A DNA stretch of 23,819 nucleotides from a virus, in the IMG/VR virus record IMGVR_UViG_3300020347_000035, positions 1 to 23,819 of that record; one strand, written 5' to 3'. The translations under genes were made by a program, and so were the position numbers. The notes below the pieces were generated by a model. It ran no database searches, was not told where the DNA came from, and saw only the letters and a program-made list of their open reading frames with translations. Shown here piece by piece: positions 5,797 through 13,715 of the stretch (positions are counted from its first letter, which is position 1; every line of letters begins with the position of its first letter).

Positions 5797-5939
5797 TGGG
5801 AAAAGCTTTAGTTAAATTAGGACTTTGGATTCAAGGCTTATGGTGTAAGTTTCAATGCAAGTGGAATTCTTGGATGATGGCAATTAGTTTTAAAAACATT
5901 GACAAGTGTCCATATAAACTTTGTACTTGTAAAAAATAA
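5796..5939 (+). CDS. Small Cys-rich protein (47 aa)
   Basis: Starts in the TAATG overlap and reads MGKALVKLGLWIQGLWCKFQ, then CKWNSWMMAISFKNIDKCPY, then KLCTCKK. Five cysteines at 17, 21, 38, 43 and 45 suggest a zinc-binding or disulfide-rich fold. Four Trp in 47 residues is unusual. An upstream ATG at 5748 lies inside the preceding gene and is rejected. Function unknown. Confidence 0.55.
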   Translation: MGKALVKLGLWIQGLWCKFQCKWNSWMMAISFKNIDKCPYKLCTCKK

Positions 5940-5944
5940 TTAAG

Positions 5945-6100
5945 ATGAAATCAAAGGGATTAGGAGATAGCGTTGAAAAATTTACAAAAGCAACAGGAAT
6001 AAAGAAAGTTGTAGATACGGTTAGTAAGGCAACAGGGAAGCCTTGCGGATGCAGTCAAAGACGTGATAGTTTAAATAGAATGTTCCCTTATAATAAATAA
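5945..6100 (+). CDS. Small protein with CGC-RRD-LN-FPY tail (51 aa)
   Basis: Encodes a helical first half (GLGDSVEKFTKATGIKKVVD, TVSKATG) and a C-terminal signature CGCSQRRDSLNRMFPYNK. This signature looks familiar from small proteins of Bacteroidota phages, but its function is not known to me. Cys34 and Cys36 are close-set. It starts five bases after the previous stop and ends four bases before the next start, consistent with one transcript. Confidence 0.65.
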   Translation: MKSKGLGDSVEKFTKATGIKKVVDTVSKATGKPCGCSQRRDSLNRMFPYNK

Positions 6101-6103
6101 GAT

Positions 6104-6361
6104 ATGGCTTATCAAAAATTACAAGCAAGAAGAGCAGATTTAGTAACGCCTAGCGATACTGATCAAATTCCTAGCGTAACAGGGGGTACAAACAATGGCT
6201 GCGCCCTTTATATTGGATTACCAGGAAACGTTAGGGTTAAAACAGTTGGAGGTGATGATGTTATTTTTGTAGGATGTTATGCAGGTCAATTTTTTCCTGT
6301 TAATGTTTTGCAAGTTTATGACACAGGGACTACAGCAGGAGAAATTATAGCGCTATGGTAG
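6104..6361 (+). CDS. Small beta-rich virion protein, spike-base-like (85 aa)
   Basis: The pattern R-ADLVTPSDTDQIPSVTGG, then CALYIGLPGNVRVKTVGGDD, then VIFVGCYAGQFFPVNVLQVY, then TGTTAGEIIALW is that of a common small phage beta-sandwich protein. It recalls the spike-base family named after the RcGTA protein Rcc01079, which sits at the base of head spikes; the assignment is from memory and should be checked. It is near full length for that type, ending in the usual ALW. A tiny overlapping frame follows. Confidence 0.6.
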   Translation: MAYQKLQARRADLVTPSDTDQIPSVTGGTNNGCALYIGLPGNVRVKTVGGDDVIFVGCYAGQFFPVNVLQVYDTGTTAGEIIALW

Positions 6362-6426
6362 AGTATACACAAAATAACAGTTGGCTATTAGACCTTGAGA
6401 TAGAATATACACTTATAAAAGAATAA
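6355..6426 (+). CDS. Possible 23-aa peptide between spike and lysis genes
   Basis: An ATG overlapping the end of the previous gene opens a 23-codon frame (MVEYTQNNSWLLDLEIEYTL, then IKE) whose stop overlaps the start of the membrane protein at 6426 as TAATG. Its only support is that it exactly bridges the two genes with the overlaps typical of this genome. It may be a leader that couples translation of the lysis genes rather than a functional protein. Confidence 0.3.
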   Translation: MVEYTQNNSWLLDLEIEYTLIKE

Positions 6427-6587
6427 TGACTGTGCAAGACTTTAAAATATATGCATTCAATTCACTTAGCCTTGCTATTTCATTTACCCATATCGAAATG
6501 GTCTTAAAATTAATTCTATTATCAGCGTCTATAATATATACGGCTCAAAGAATATGGATTAATTACAATGAAAAGAAAAATAAATAA
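6426..6587 (+). CDS. Small single-span membrane protein, holin/lysis candidate (53 aa)
   Basis: Encodes 53 residues with one hydrophobic segment at about 24-41 (EMVLKLILLSASIIYTAQ) and a basic C-terminal tail (NYNEKKNK), as in small phage lysis proteins. It overlaps the start of the amidase by 20 bases, so the two are surely co-translated. It could be a pinholin, an antiholin, or a membrane partner of the 3TM-type holin at 6993. No family recognised. Confidence 0.6.
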   Translation: MTVQDFKIYAFNSLSLAISFTHIEMVLKLILLSASIIYTAQRIWINYNEKKNK

Positions 6588-6996
6588 AATTATAGTTCAT
6601 TGCTCTGCTACCAGACCTTCTCACGATATAGATGCGGAAGAAGTAGACAGATGGCACAAAAAAAGAGGGTGGTCAGGAATTGGCTACCATTTTTTTATTA
6701 AAAGAGAAGGTCAAATACAATTAGGTAGGCCTTTAGAAAAATCAGGCGCCCATACAAAAGGTTTGAATAAAAATTCAATAGGAATTTGTTACGCAGGAGG
6801 AGTTAAAGAAGAAAGAGGAGAAGACGGAAAGTGGGAAGCCGATGACAACAGAACAAATCAACAAAAAGATAGTCTTTTATCTTTATTAAAATTACTTAAA
6901 AATATGTTTCCAGAGGCAACAATACATGGACATAACGAATTCGCAAGAAAAAGTTGTCCGTGTTTTGATGCTTATAACGAATACTGTCACTTATGA
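6568..6996 (+). CDS. Endolysin: T7-lysozyme-type N-acetylmuramoyl-L-alanine amidase (142 aa)
   Basis: Zinc amidase that cuts the bond between muramic acid and L-Ala of peptidoglycan at lysis. It aligns with T7 lysozyme: IVHCSAT (first Zn ligand His11, T7 His17), WHKKRGWSGIGYHFFIKREG (Tyr40, T7 Tyr46), GAHTKGLNKNSIGICYAGG, and HGHNEFARKSCPCFD (His122, Lys128, Cys130, matching the T7 Zn ligands and catalytic Lys). All catalytic residues are present and length is normal for a single-domain amidase. There is no signal peptide, so it needs a holin; candidates lie on either side. T7 lysozyme also inhibits T7 RNA polymerase, but nothing here shows this. The stop overlaps the next gene as ATGA. Confidence 0.93.
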   Translation: MKRKINKIIVHCSATRPSHDIDAEEVDRWHKKRGWSGIGYHFFIKREGQIQLGRPLEKSGAHTKGLNKNSIGICYAGGVKEERGEDGKWEADDNRTNQQKDSLLSLLKLLKNMFPEATIHGHNEFARKSCPCFDAYNEYCHL

Positions 6997-7388
6997 AAAA
7001 AATTATACAATGGCTAACAGGAGGAATTGTAAAAGAAGTCGGAAAAGTTATTGATGACTTGGTTACAACAGACGAAGAAAGATTGGCCGCAAAGGAAAAA
7101 ATTCAAAAAATACTTGAACAAGCAGATAAAGAAGCTCAAGAGCAAGTTAGTGAGCGTTGGAAGTACGATATGCAAAGCGATAGCTTTTTATCTAAAAATA
7201 TACGTCCATTTGTTTTAATATATCTTACTATTATATTTACTGCTTTATGTTTTACTGACGGTAACATTGGTCAGTTTAAAATAGCTGAAGCTTACATCCC
7301 TATATTTCAAACCCTACTGGTGACTGTTTATGGCGCTTATTTTGTTGGTAGAAGTTGGGAGAAAGCATCAAAAAAAAATAAAGAATAA
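6993..7388 (+). CDS. Probable holin of the 3TM / gene-transfer-agent type (131 aa)
   Basis: The N-terminal half is amphipathic and charged (GGIVKEVGKVIDDLVTTDEE, RLAAKEKIQKILEQADKEAQ). It is followed by the SDSFLSKNIRPF motif and two hydrophobic spans, about 72-88 (PFVLIYLTIIFTALCF) and 100-118 (AYIPIFQTLLVTVYGAYFV), ending GRSWEKASKKNKE. This layout fits the holin family known as GTA_holin_3TM, which opens the inner membrane for the amidase. It starts in an ATGA overlap with the amidase. It is the last gene before the next promoter. Confidence 0.75.
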   Translation: MKKIIQWLTGGIVKEVGKVIDDLVTTDEERLAAKEKIQKILEQADKEAQEQVSERWKYDMQSDSFLSKNIRPFVLIYLTIIFTALCFTDGNIGQFKIAEAYIPIFQTLLVTVYGAYFVGRSWEKASKKNKE

Positions 7389-7393
7389 TTCTT

Positions 7394-7401
7394 TACCTTT
7401 G
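7394..7401 (+). promoter_or_regulatory. -7 promoter element for the fibre/packaging unit (TACCTTTG)
   Basis: TACCTTTG fits TAnnTTTG and lies 24 bases before the ATG at 7426. No other such element was noticed until 21350, so this may drive about 14 kb of fibre, terminase and portal genes. Confidence 0.6.
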
Positions 7402-7425
7402 CATTATAAACCTTAATTAAATAAA

Positions 7426-7659
7426 ATGAAAAATTTAGAAAAACAAGAATTGGAAAAATTACAAACTTTGAATTCAGATTTTGTAAACTTTAAAACTCAG
7501 TTAGGTGATTTAGAATTACAAAAACACTTAGTAATTGAGCAAGTCCAAAGTGTTAGAGCGGAATTCGCAACTATCGAAAAACAATTAGTTGATAAGTATG
7601 GCGAAAACACAGTTATTAATTTACAAACTGGAGAACTAAAAGAAAAAGAAAAAGAATAA
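7426..7659 (+). CDS. Small coiled-coil protein (77 aa)
   Basis: Almost wholly helical with heptad-like spacing (LEKQELEKLQTLNSDFVNFK, QLGDLELQKHLVIEQVQSVR, EFATIEKQLVDKYG), ending in the NTVINLQTGELKEKEKE tail. The YG-NTVINLQTGEL ending resembles small proteins I recall from phages of flavobacteria. No TM segment. It directly precedes the giant fibre by one base, so a role in fibre folding or tail assembly is possible, but this is inference. Confidence 0.65.
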   Translation: MKNLEKQELEKLQTLNSDFVNFKTQLGDLELQKHLVIEQVQSVRAEFATIEKQLVDKYGENTVINLQTGELKEKEKE

Positions 7660-7660
7660 C

Positions 7661-10600
7661 ATGGCAAAAATTAGCAATACTACATCGTATCCAAATCAAT
7701 CACCGATTGAAGGTGCGGATTATTTAATTGGAACAGCAGCAAACTCAAATCCAATTAATAAACAAACCAAAACATTTACAATACAAGGTATTGCTGATTT
7801 CGTTATTGATGCGGCATTTAGTGGAGTATCATACAGACTACCTGTCTTTACAGCTGCAACGGCAGGACAAGAATCATTTTTATTAGTTGATTCATTATTA
7901 TATCAAGATACAGCTTCTCTAGGTGGTAAACCTGGAGAAGTTCTTGGTTCAACCGTATATATTAATAATGGCTCAGGCGTTGGGTCATTAGAGGTTGCTC
8001 AAAATGTTTTAGTTGGAGCTAATCTTACAGTAAACAATAACGCAAACATATTAAATGATTTTTATGTAGCAGGAGATTCAGTATTTGATGATTCAGTTAC
8101 AATGAATCAAGAAATAAGATTAATTGGAGATGTTTACGATTCTACAAACACTCAAGGTAATCAAGAACAAGTTTTAGTTTCAGATGGAAGCGGAAAAGTA
8201 ACTTGGCAAAACTTCCAAGGTTCAGGATTGGAATATCAATCAGCTTGGGATGCTTCAACAAATGTACCTGATTTACAGGCTTATCCATTAACTGCTGATA
8301 ATACAGGTAAGTATTGGGTAGTGTCAGTTGCAGGAACAACTCCTTTAACAGATGCAGCAGGTGGAACAATTACAGATTGGGAGCCAGGTGATTGGGCAAT
8401 TATCTCTGAAGATATTGCAGGAAATGTGTTTTGGGATAAAATTGATAACTCTTCTGTATTAACAGGACAAGGTACAACAGGAAATATAGCAATATGGACA
8501 GCGCCAAGAGAGCTTGGTGATGCGCCAATAAAACTTGGAGCAGGAAATTCATCTCTAATCTTTAATAAAGCATTTTCTTCAGATGGAGATAGTGCTAATT
8601 CTTTTGGAGATGGTTCGGACGCAACAGGCCCACAATCTTTTAGTGCAGGTTATGCAACATCAGCTCAAGGAGGAGCTTCACAAGCTTTTGGAAAAGAAAG
8701 TACAGCAAGTAATGATTTTGCATTAGCTGCAGGTTTTGAAACACAAGCAAAAGGAAAAGCTTCTTTTTCAATGGGAGATAGTTCTATTGCAGACGGAGAT
8801 TACTCTGTTGCATTTGGGGAACAAAGTAATTCAATAGGTACTACGTCATTTGCATTTGGTAAAACAACAAGAGCAGACGGAGATTACTCTATTGCTTTAG
8901 GTGATTCATCTGAATCATTAGGACAACATTCTTTTGCAGCAGGTAAAGATTCTATAGCTTCAGGTATAGCTTCTTTAGCATTTGGAGAAAATGCACTTGC
9001 TGATGCACAATCTTCAACAGCTATAGGTACAGATGTTAGAGCAAAAGGTAATGGTTCTATAGCTCTAGGTAAAGACAGTGATGCAGCATCAGATTTCTCT
9101 ATAGTAATAGGTGCAACTAATGTTGCAGGTTCAGTAGGTAATGGAGGAGGAGTTGCAATAGGTGAAAATAATAATGCATTAGGAGCTAAATCAGTAGCTA
9201 TAGGTGAATCAAATTCTATAGCTGTAACTGCAAATAACTCAGTTACATTAGGTGGTGGAAATACTGCAATTGGAGAATTTTCTTTTTCTGCAGGTAAAGG
9301 TAATAACAATGATGGTAATAGCGGTACAGCAATAGGTCGTGATAATGTAGTGAAACAAACTGCAACAAATGGAGTTGCTTTAGGATATGATAATAATGTT
9401 GAAGCACAAAGTGCAGCTGCAATAGGTGAAGATAATGATGCTGTAGGAGCTTTTTCAATGGCATTAGGTTATAATAATATTATTACAGCCAATTACGGTG
9501 TTGGATTAGGACAAGAAAATGTAGTATCAGGATTAAATGGTACTGCAATTGGTAAATCAAACACAGCATCTTCAGGAGCTGCTGTAGCTTTAGGTTTAGA
9601 AACTACAGCTTCAGGTAGTGCTTCGGTAGCATTAAACAATTCGACAGTTGCTTCAGGAGGTGATTCATTTGCTTCAGGATTTGAATCAACTGCAACAGGA
9701 TCTGCAGGAACAGCAATGGGATATAGAACTTCTGCATTAGGAAATTATGCTTTTGCATCAGGTTATTTATCTAATACAAATGGAGATTCAGCTATTGCAA
9801 TGGGTGACAACGCAAAAGCAGATAATAATAATACTGTAGCAATTGGTTCTGATATAGTAGTTGATTTAAAAAGAACTGTTGCTATAGGAAACAACTTATT
9901 AGCTAAGGGAGATTCTCAAATAGTAATTGGAAATGGATTAGAGGGAGGTTCTTATAGAGAAACAATATTAGGTTCATACAATAATCCACCAAATAGTCCA
10001 AGTGTAGATACTTGGGTTGCTACTGACGCTATACTTACTGTTGGTAACGGACAAGACATTAATAATAGAAGTAATGCTTTTATTATATATAAAAATGGTG
10101 AATTACAATTAGAACAATATGGAACAGGAACAATAACAGGAACTGCCACATATAACTTAGGTGTTGATGCAAACGGTAATGTAATTGAAGTAGCCACAGG
10201 AGGTGGAGGTGGAGGAACAGTCACAGGTACTGGAACTCAAGATTACATAACAAAATGGAATAGTAATACGGCTGTTGGAGATAGCATAATGTTTGAAGGA
10301 GGTCAAGGAATTGGTCTTGGAACAGTTACTCCATCATACTCTTTTGATACTTTCTATGGTTCAGGAAGGTATGCTTCATTTGGTGTTGCATTTGCTGAAG
10401 CAGTACCAGCTAACGGTATAATCAATATTGGAGATGTAGATGGTAATGGAGCGGCACTAGGTCTTTATGACGATACTTCTTCTCGAACAGTTATTGTAAA
10501 AGGCGGAGCAGTAAGAATAGGTTCAGGTGGAGCAGCAGTTGAAAAACTACAAGTAGAAGGAAATATAGTATTAAGTGGAAGTGGTAATCAAGACGATGTT

Positions 10601-10915
10601 TATACTACTAATGATGCATTGTTTTTATCGGCAGGAGGTAATACTGTAAGTGCCACTCATATTTTAATTCAAGATGCTAATTCAGTTATTTCGACAGATT
10701 CAAATTCAGTTATGGGTGTGGGGGTTGCAAATCCTCAAGCTAAACTAGATGTAGATGGCGGTATTAAAATGGGAGACACTAGTGTAGTCCCAAGCGCTTC
10801 GAATGTCGGTACAATGAGATATAGAGTAAGTGGTAATAATAGTTATGTAGATATGGTTATGCAAGATGGCCCTACTTCATATACATGGGTAAATATAGTA
10901 CAAAAGAACTGGTAA
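7661..10915 (+). CDS. Giant tail fibre with YadA-like head repeats (1084 aa)
   Basis: Residues 1-55 form an attachment-like module (DYLIG at 20-24, then FTIQGIADFVID) shared in outline with the protein at 4101. About 193-270 is a module beginning YQSAWDASTNVPDLQAYPLT that recurs in the fibre at 11560. Residues ~304-757 are tandem ~14-residue repeats of the type AIG-x-S/A-x-A-G-S-SFAFG, the left-handed beta-roll of YadA/Hep_Hag adhesin heads. A Gly-rich hinge (TGGGGGGTVTGTGTQDYITK) follows, then a stalk and a tip ending WVNIVQKNW. Such proteins trimerise and bind host surface receptors. No Peptidase_S74 chaperone is seen at its C-terminus, although a smaller YadA-type fibre downstream has one. 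Largest gene in the window. Confidence 0.88.
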   Translation: MAKISNTTSYPNQSPIEGADYLIGTAANSNPINKQTKTFTIQGIADFVIDAAFSGVSYRLPVFTAATAGQESFLLVDSLLYQDTASLGGKPGEVLGSTVYINNGSGVGSLEVAQNVLVGANLTVNNNANILNDFYVAGDSVFDDSVTMNQEIRLIGDVYDSTNTQGNQEQVLVSDGSGKVTWQNFQGSGLEYQSAWDASTNVPDLQAYPLTADNTGKYWVVSVAGTTPLTDAAGGTITDWEPGDWAIISEDIAGNVFWDKIDNSSVLTGQGTTGNIAIWTAPRELGDAPIKLGAGNSSLIFNKAFSSDGDSANSFGDGSDATGPQSFSAGYATSAQGGASQAFGKESTASNDFALAAGFETQAKGKASFSMGDSSIADGDYSVAFGEQSNSIGTTSFAFGKTTRADGDYSIALGDSSESLGQHSFAAGKDSIASGIASLAFGENALADAQSSTAIGTDVRAKGNGSIALGKDSDAASDFSIVIGATNVAGSVGNGGGVAIGENNNALGAKSVAIGESNSIAVTANNSVTLGGGNTAIGEFSFSAGKGNNNDGNSGTAIGRDNVVKQTATNGVALGYDNNVEAQSAAAIGEDNDAVGAFSMALGYNNIITANYGVGLGQENVVSGLNGTAIGKSNTASSGAAVALGLETTASGSASVALNNSTVASGGDSFASGFESTATGSAGTAMGYRTSALGNYAFASGYLSNTNGDSAIAMGDNAKADNNNTVAIGSDIVVDLKRTVAIGNNLLAKGDSQIVIGNGLEGGSYRETILGSYNNPPNSPSVDTWVATDAILTVGNGQDINNRSNAFIIYKNGELQLEQYGTGTITGTATYNLGVDANGNVIEVATGGGGGGTVTGTGTQDYITKWNSNTAVGDSIMFEGGQGIGLGTVTPSYSFDTFYGSGRYASFGVAFAEAVPANGIINIGDVDGNGAALGLYDDTSSRTVIVKGGAVRIGSGGAAVEKLQVEGNIVLSGSGNQDDVYTTNDALFLSAGGNTVSATHILIQDANSVISTDSNSVMGVGVANPQAKLDVDGGIKMGDTSVVPSASNVGTMRYRVSGNNSYVDMVMQDGPTSYTWVNIVQKNW
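8570..9935 (+). repeat. Tandem YadA-type head repeats (about 42-nt unit)
   Basis: Within the giant fibre, codons for S-A-x-G and A-I-G recur about every 14 residues (for example GCAATAGGT, TTTGCATTTGG and TCAGCAGG variants) over roughly 450 residues. The repeats are diverged rather than identical, so recent slippage is not evident, but the array could change length by recombination. Confidence 0.75.
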
Positions 10916-10918
10916 TAA

Positions 10919-11554
10919 ATGGCTGTAATTAAAAAGTACATTTCAAATGAGTTTGTAATTATAGGTGGTAATGCATCTCAGTTTTTAAAAGCCGATGGAT
11001 CGTTAGATAATAGCATCTATGTTACAGGAGGCCCTTATTTACCTGTTGCAGGTGGAATAATGAATGGCCCTACTTATCATGGCAATAATGTAAAGTCATT
11101 GTGGGGGTCAGGAAACGAGCTTAGTATTTTTCATGATGGAACAGATGCATATATTGAAAACATAACAGGACGTGTAAAGTTTACGTCTGATATTGAAACT
11201 AGTGGTGATGTATATGCTTCAGGAGGAAATTCTACTGAATGGAATACAGCTTACAACGATACTGTAGTATCAGCAGCTGTAGCAGGTACAACTACTAAAA
11301 TACTAACATTAACACAGCAAGACGGTGGAACATTAACAACGTCTTGGCAAGATAATACTGATTCTACTTTTGTTTTTACACAAGGAGTGTCATCAACAAC
11401 CTGGAACATACAACATAATTTAGGAAAATTTCCGTCTGTTTCAGTTGTAAATACAAACGATTTTGTCATACATGGCGAAGTTGAATATATAGATAGCAAT
11501 AACGTAACATTAACATTTTCCGCAGGATTTACAGGAAAAGCATTTTTAAACTAA
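10919..11554 (+). CDS. Tail fibre with conserved tip domain (211 aa)
   Basis: Features in order: FLKADGSLDNSIYVTGG (22-38), a fibre linker like the FLRGDG motifs of the next gene; NELSIFHDGTDAYIENITG (66-84), the HDG stretch common in marine phage fibres; a Thr-rich linker (TKILTLTQQDGGTLTTSWQD); and the tip WNIQHNLGKFPSVSVV...GFTGKAFLN (162-211). The HNL-P-V...F--GKA layout is familiar from distal fibre tips. It likely forms a trimeric tip or a short side fibre. It starts three bases after the giant fibre's stop, so the two may assemble together. No chaperone domain. Confidence 0.8.
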   Translation: MAVIKKYISNEFVIIGGNASQFLKADGSLDNSIYVTGGPYLPVAGGIMNGPTYHGNNVKSLWGSGNELSIFHDGTDAYIENITGRVKFTSDIETSGDVYASGGNSTEWNTAYNDTVVSAAVAGTTTKILTLTQQDGGTLTTSWQDNTDSTFVFTQGVSSTTWNIQHNLGKFPSVSVVNTNDFVIHGEVEYIDSNNVTLTFSAGFTGKAFLN

Positions 11555-11559
11555 AAAAC

Positions 11560-13698
11560 ATGGCAATTAATTTTTTAAACAGCGTTGATTTCAACAAGAA
11601 TGAAATCTTCAACCCTCAACTTCAAAATGAAATAAATGATGCGGCTGCAGGAACTCCTGTAGATGGTCAGTTATATTACAACACCACCGACAATGTTGTA
11701 AAATATGGAGAAGGAGGAGTTTGGGTAGCTCTTTCAACAGCAACAGACACAAACACAACATATGACTTAACAGCAACAGGTACAGGTAATGGAACTGCAA
11801 CAGTTAATCTTGTAGCATCAAACCCATCTAGTACAGATAGTATTTTGTTTACAGGAGGAGGAACAACCTCTGTTACTCGTTCAGGTTCTACTATTACTAT
11901 TACTTCAAATGATCAATTTGATGGAACAGTAACATCTGTTGGAGCTACACACGCAGGTAGTGCATTTACAGCTGCAATCGGAGGAACTGCTTCAATTAAC
12001 CCATCTGTTGATATAACAATGAATGGAACATCTGCTCAATATATTAATGGTTTAGGTAATTTAGTAACATTCCCATCTATTCCTCAAGGAGATATTACAG
12101 CAGTTACCGTTTCATCTCCAATTACAGGAGGAGGAACATCAGGTAGTGTAAATATTGGTCACGCCACTCAAGCTGACACAGAGACTACAGATACTGCCAC
12201 TTTATCATTTGGAGGAACTTTTGATGCGTATACAGACGTAACTACTAACGCAACAGGACACGTTACAGGCCATGAAGTAACAACCTTTACGTTACCTTCA
12301 AATCCAAATACAAATACAACTTATGAAGTATTAGTTGGATCAGGTGGCGCAAATACTTCTAAAATAGAATTAGATGCTAGTTCAGGAACTGATTCAAGCA
12401 TTACTGTTAGTGGTACAAGCAATGAAATACAGGTTACGGAAACTGCAGGAACAGGAGGAACAATATTTATTGGATTACCAGATAGTGTTACTATAGCAGA
12501 CAGCTTAACTGTTACACAAGATGCTCAAGTAAACAATGACTTAAATGTTTTAGGCGCAGGTTCTTTTACAGGGCAAGTAACAATTCCTGTGACTCCAACT
12601 GCGGCAGCTTCGGCAGCTTCTAAAAGTTATGTAGACTCTACGTTGGCAGGCTCAGGAGCTTTAATATTCCAAGGAGGATATAACGCAGCAACCAATGTAC
12701 CTGACTTAGATTCAAGTCCAAGTGCTTCAATAAAACAAGGTTGGACATATGCAGTAACAAATGCAGGTAATTTCTTTGGAGAGGCAGTAGAAGATGGTGA
12801 TTTACTTATTGCAGAATCAGATGCTCCAACAGCACTATCTGATTGGACAGTTGTTCAAGATAACATTGGAGTTGCTACAGCAGGAAGTACAGATGGTAAT
12901 ACTACTAAAGGTATTGCAGGATTTAACTCTGCGCATTTTAATGTAACATCAAATGGATGGGTTTCTTCTGACATATATGGAGGAGGCTCTACACTAGGTA
13001 TTGTGCCTTCAGGAGGTGGAAGTACTACTTTTTTACGAGGTGACGGTTCTTGGGTTACTCCAACGGACAATAACACACAGAGAGCAGCAGGGACAGGTTT
13101 AAGTTTATCAGGTAACACTATAAATGCTAACGTAGATGGAACTCAATCAGTAGCAGCTAATAGTTCATCATCAAATCCAAATAGAACATATAAGGTTCAA
13201 GTTGATTCAGGAGATAACTTAGTAGTTAACGTGCCTTGGTCAGATACAAATACTCAAACAGTAACTAGTGTAGATGAAGTTTCTCCTGGTACTTCAACAG
13301 GAACGCCAATTGTAGTTAATCCAACTACAGGAGCCGTTAAAGTTCAATCAATGGCTTATGATGGAGGTAGTGATGTAGGTCATGTGCCTTCAGGAGGTTC
13401 TTCAAGCACGTTCTTAAGAGGTGATGGTACATGGGCAACCCCTGTAGATACAGGAGCCTTAGGAGATAGAGTATCCTTGACAGGCGGTAGCACATCAGGA
13501 GGTATAACTACTTTTACATACAATGTAACTAATTCATTTAGTGGAGCAGTTGCTTTAGACGTAAAATGTGAAATTATAAGCGCTGCAGGAGAAACTGTTT
13601 ATGCTGAAGTAACTAGAAGTAGTGCAAATCTTGTAGTTAAGTTCAAAGGAACAGTTGCAAACAACGCTTACCAAGTGTTGCTTACCTATGTAGGGTAA
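11560..13698 (+). CDS. Long beta-rich tail fibre (712 aa)
   Basis: The N-terminus (FLNSVDFNKNEIFNPQLQNE, then TPVDGQLYYNTTDNVVKYGE) is a typical fibre attachment start. A Thr/Gly-rich shaft follows (DTNTTYDLTATGTGNGTATV; TSVTRSGSTITITSND). The module at about 369-450 (GGYNAATNVPDLDSSPSASI) is shared with residues 193-270 of the giant fibre. Two near-identical linkers, PSGGGSTTFLRGDGSWVTP and PSGGSSSTFLRGDGTWATP, have FLRGDG at 491-496 and 618-623. The C-terminal domain (GDRVSLTGGSTSGGITTFTY to NAYQVLLTYVG) is probably the receptor-binding tip. No enzyme motif seen. Function as host-recognition fibre is inferred from composition and neighbours. Confidence 0.8.
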   Translation: MAINFLNSVDFNKNEIFNPQLQNEINDAAAGTPVDGQLYYNTTDNVVKYGEGGVWVALSTATDTNTTYDLTATGTGNGTATVNLVASNPSSTDSILFTGGGTTSVTRSGSTITITSNDQFDGTVTSVGATHAGSAFTAAIGGTASINPSVDITMNGTSAQYINGLGNLVTFPSIPQGDITAVTVSSPITGGGTSGSVNIGHATQADTETTDTATLSFGGTFDAYTDVTTNATGHVTGHEVTTFTLPSNPNTNTTYEVLVGSGGANTSKIELDASSGTDSSITVSGTSNEIQVTETAGTGGTIFIGLPDSVTIADSLTVTQDAQVNNDLNVLGAGSFTGQVTIPVTPTAAASAASKSYVDSTLAGSGALIFQGGYNAATNVPDLDSSPSASIKQGWTYAVTNAGNFFGEAVEDGDLLIAESDAPTALSDWTVVQDNIGVATAGSTDGNTTKGIAGFNSAHFNVTSNGWVSSDIYGGGSTLGIVPSGGGSTTFLRGDGSWVTPTDNNTQRAAGTGLSLSGNTINANVDGTQSVAANSSSSNPNRTYKVQVDSGDNLVVNVPWSDTNTQTVTSVDEVSPGTSTGTPIVVNPTTGAVKVQSMAYDGGSDVGHVPSGGSSSTFLRGDGTWATPVDTGALGDRVSLTGGSTSGGITTFTYNVTNSFSGAVALDVKCEIISAAGETVYAEVTRSSANLVVKFKGTVANNAYQVLLTYVG

Positions 13699-13715
13699 TA
13701 AATAAAAATAATTAA

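Noticed and set aside
8884-9464. Minus-strand frames opposite the YadA repeats
   Set aside because: They are Leu/Pro-rich mirror images of a repetitive coding strand, with no promoter or independent support.
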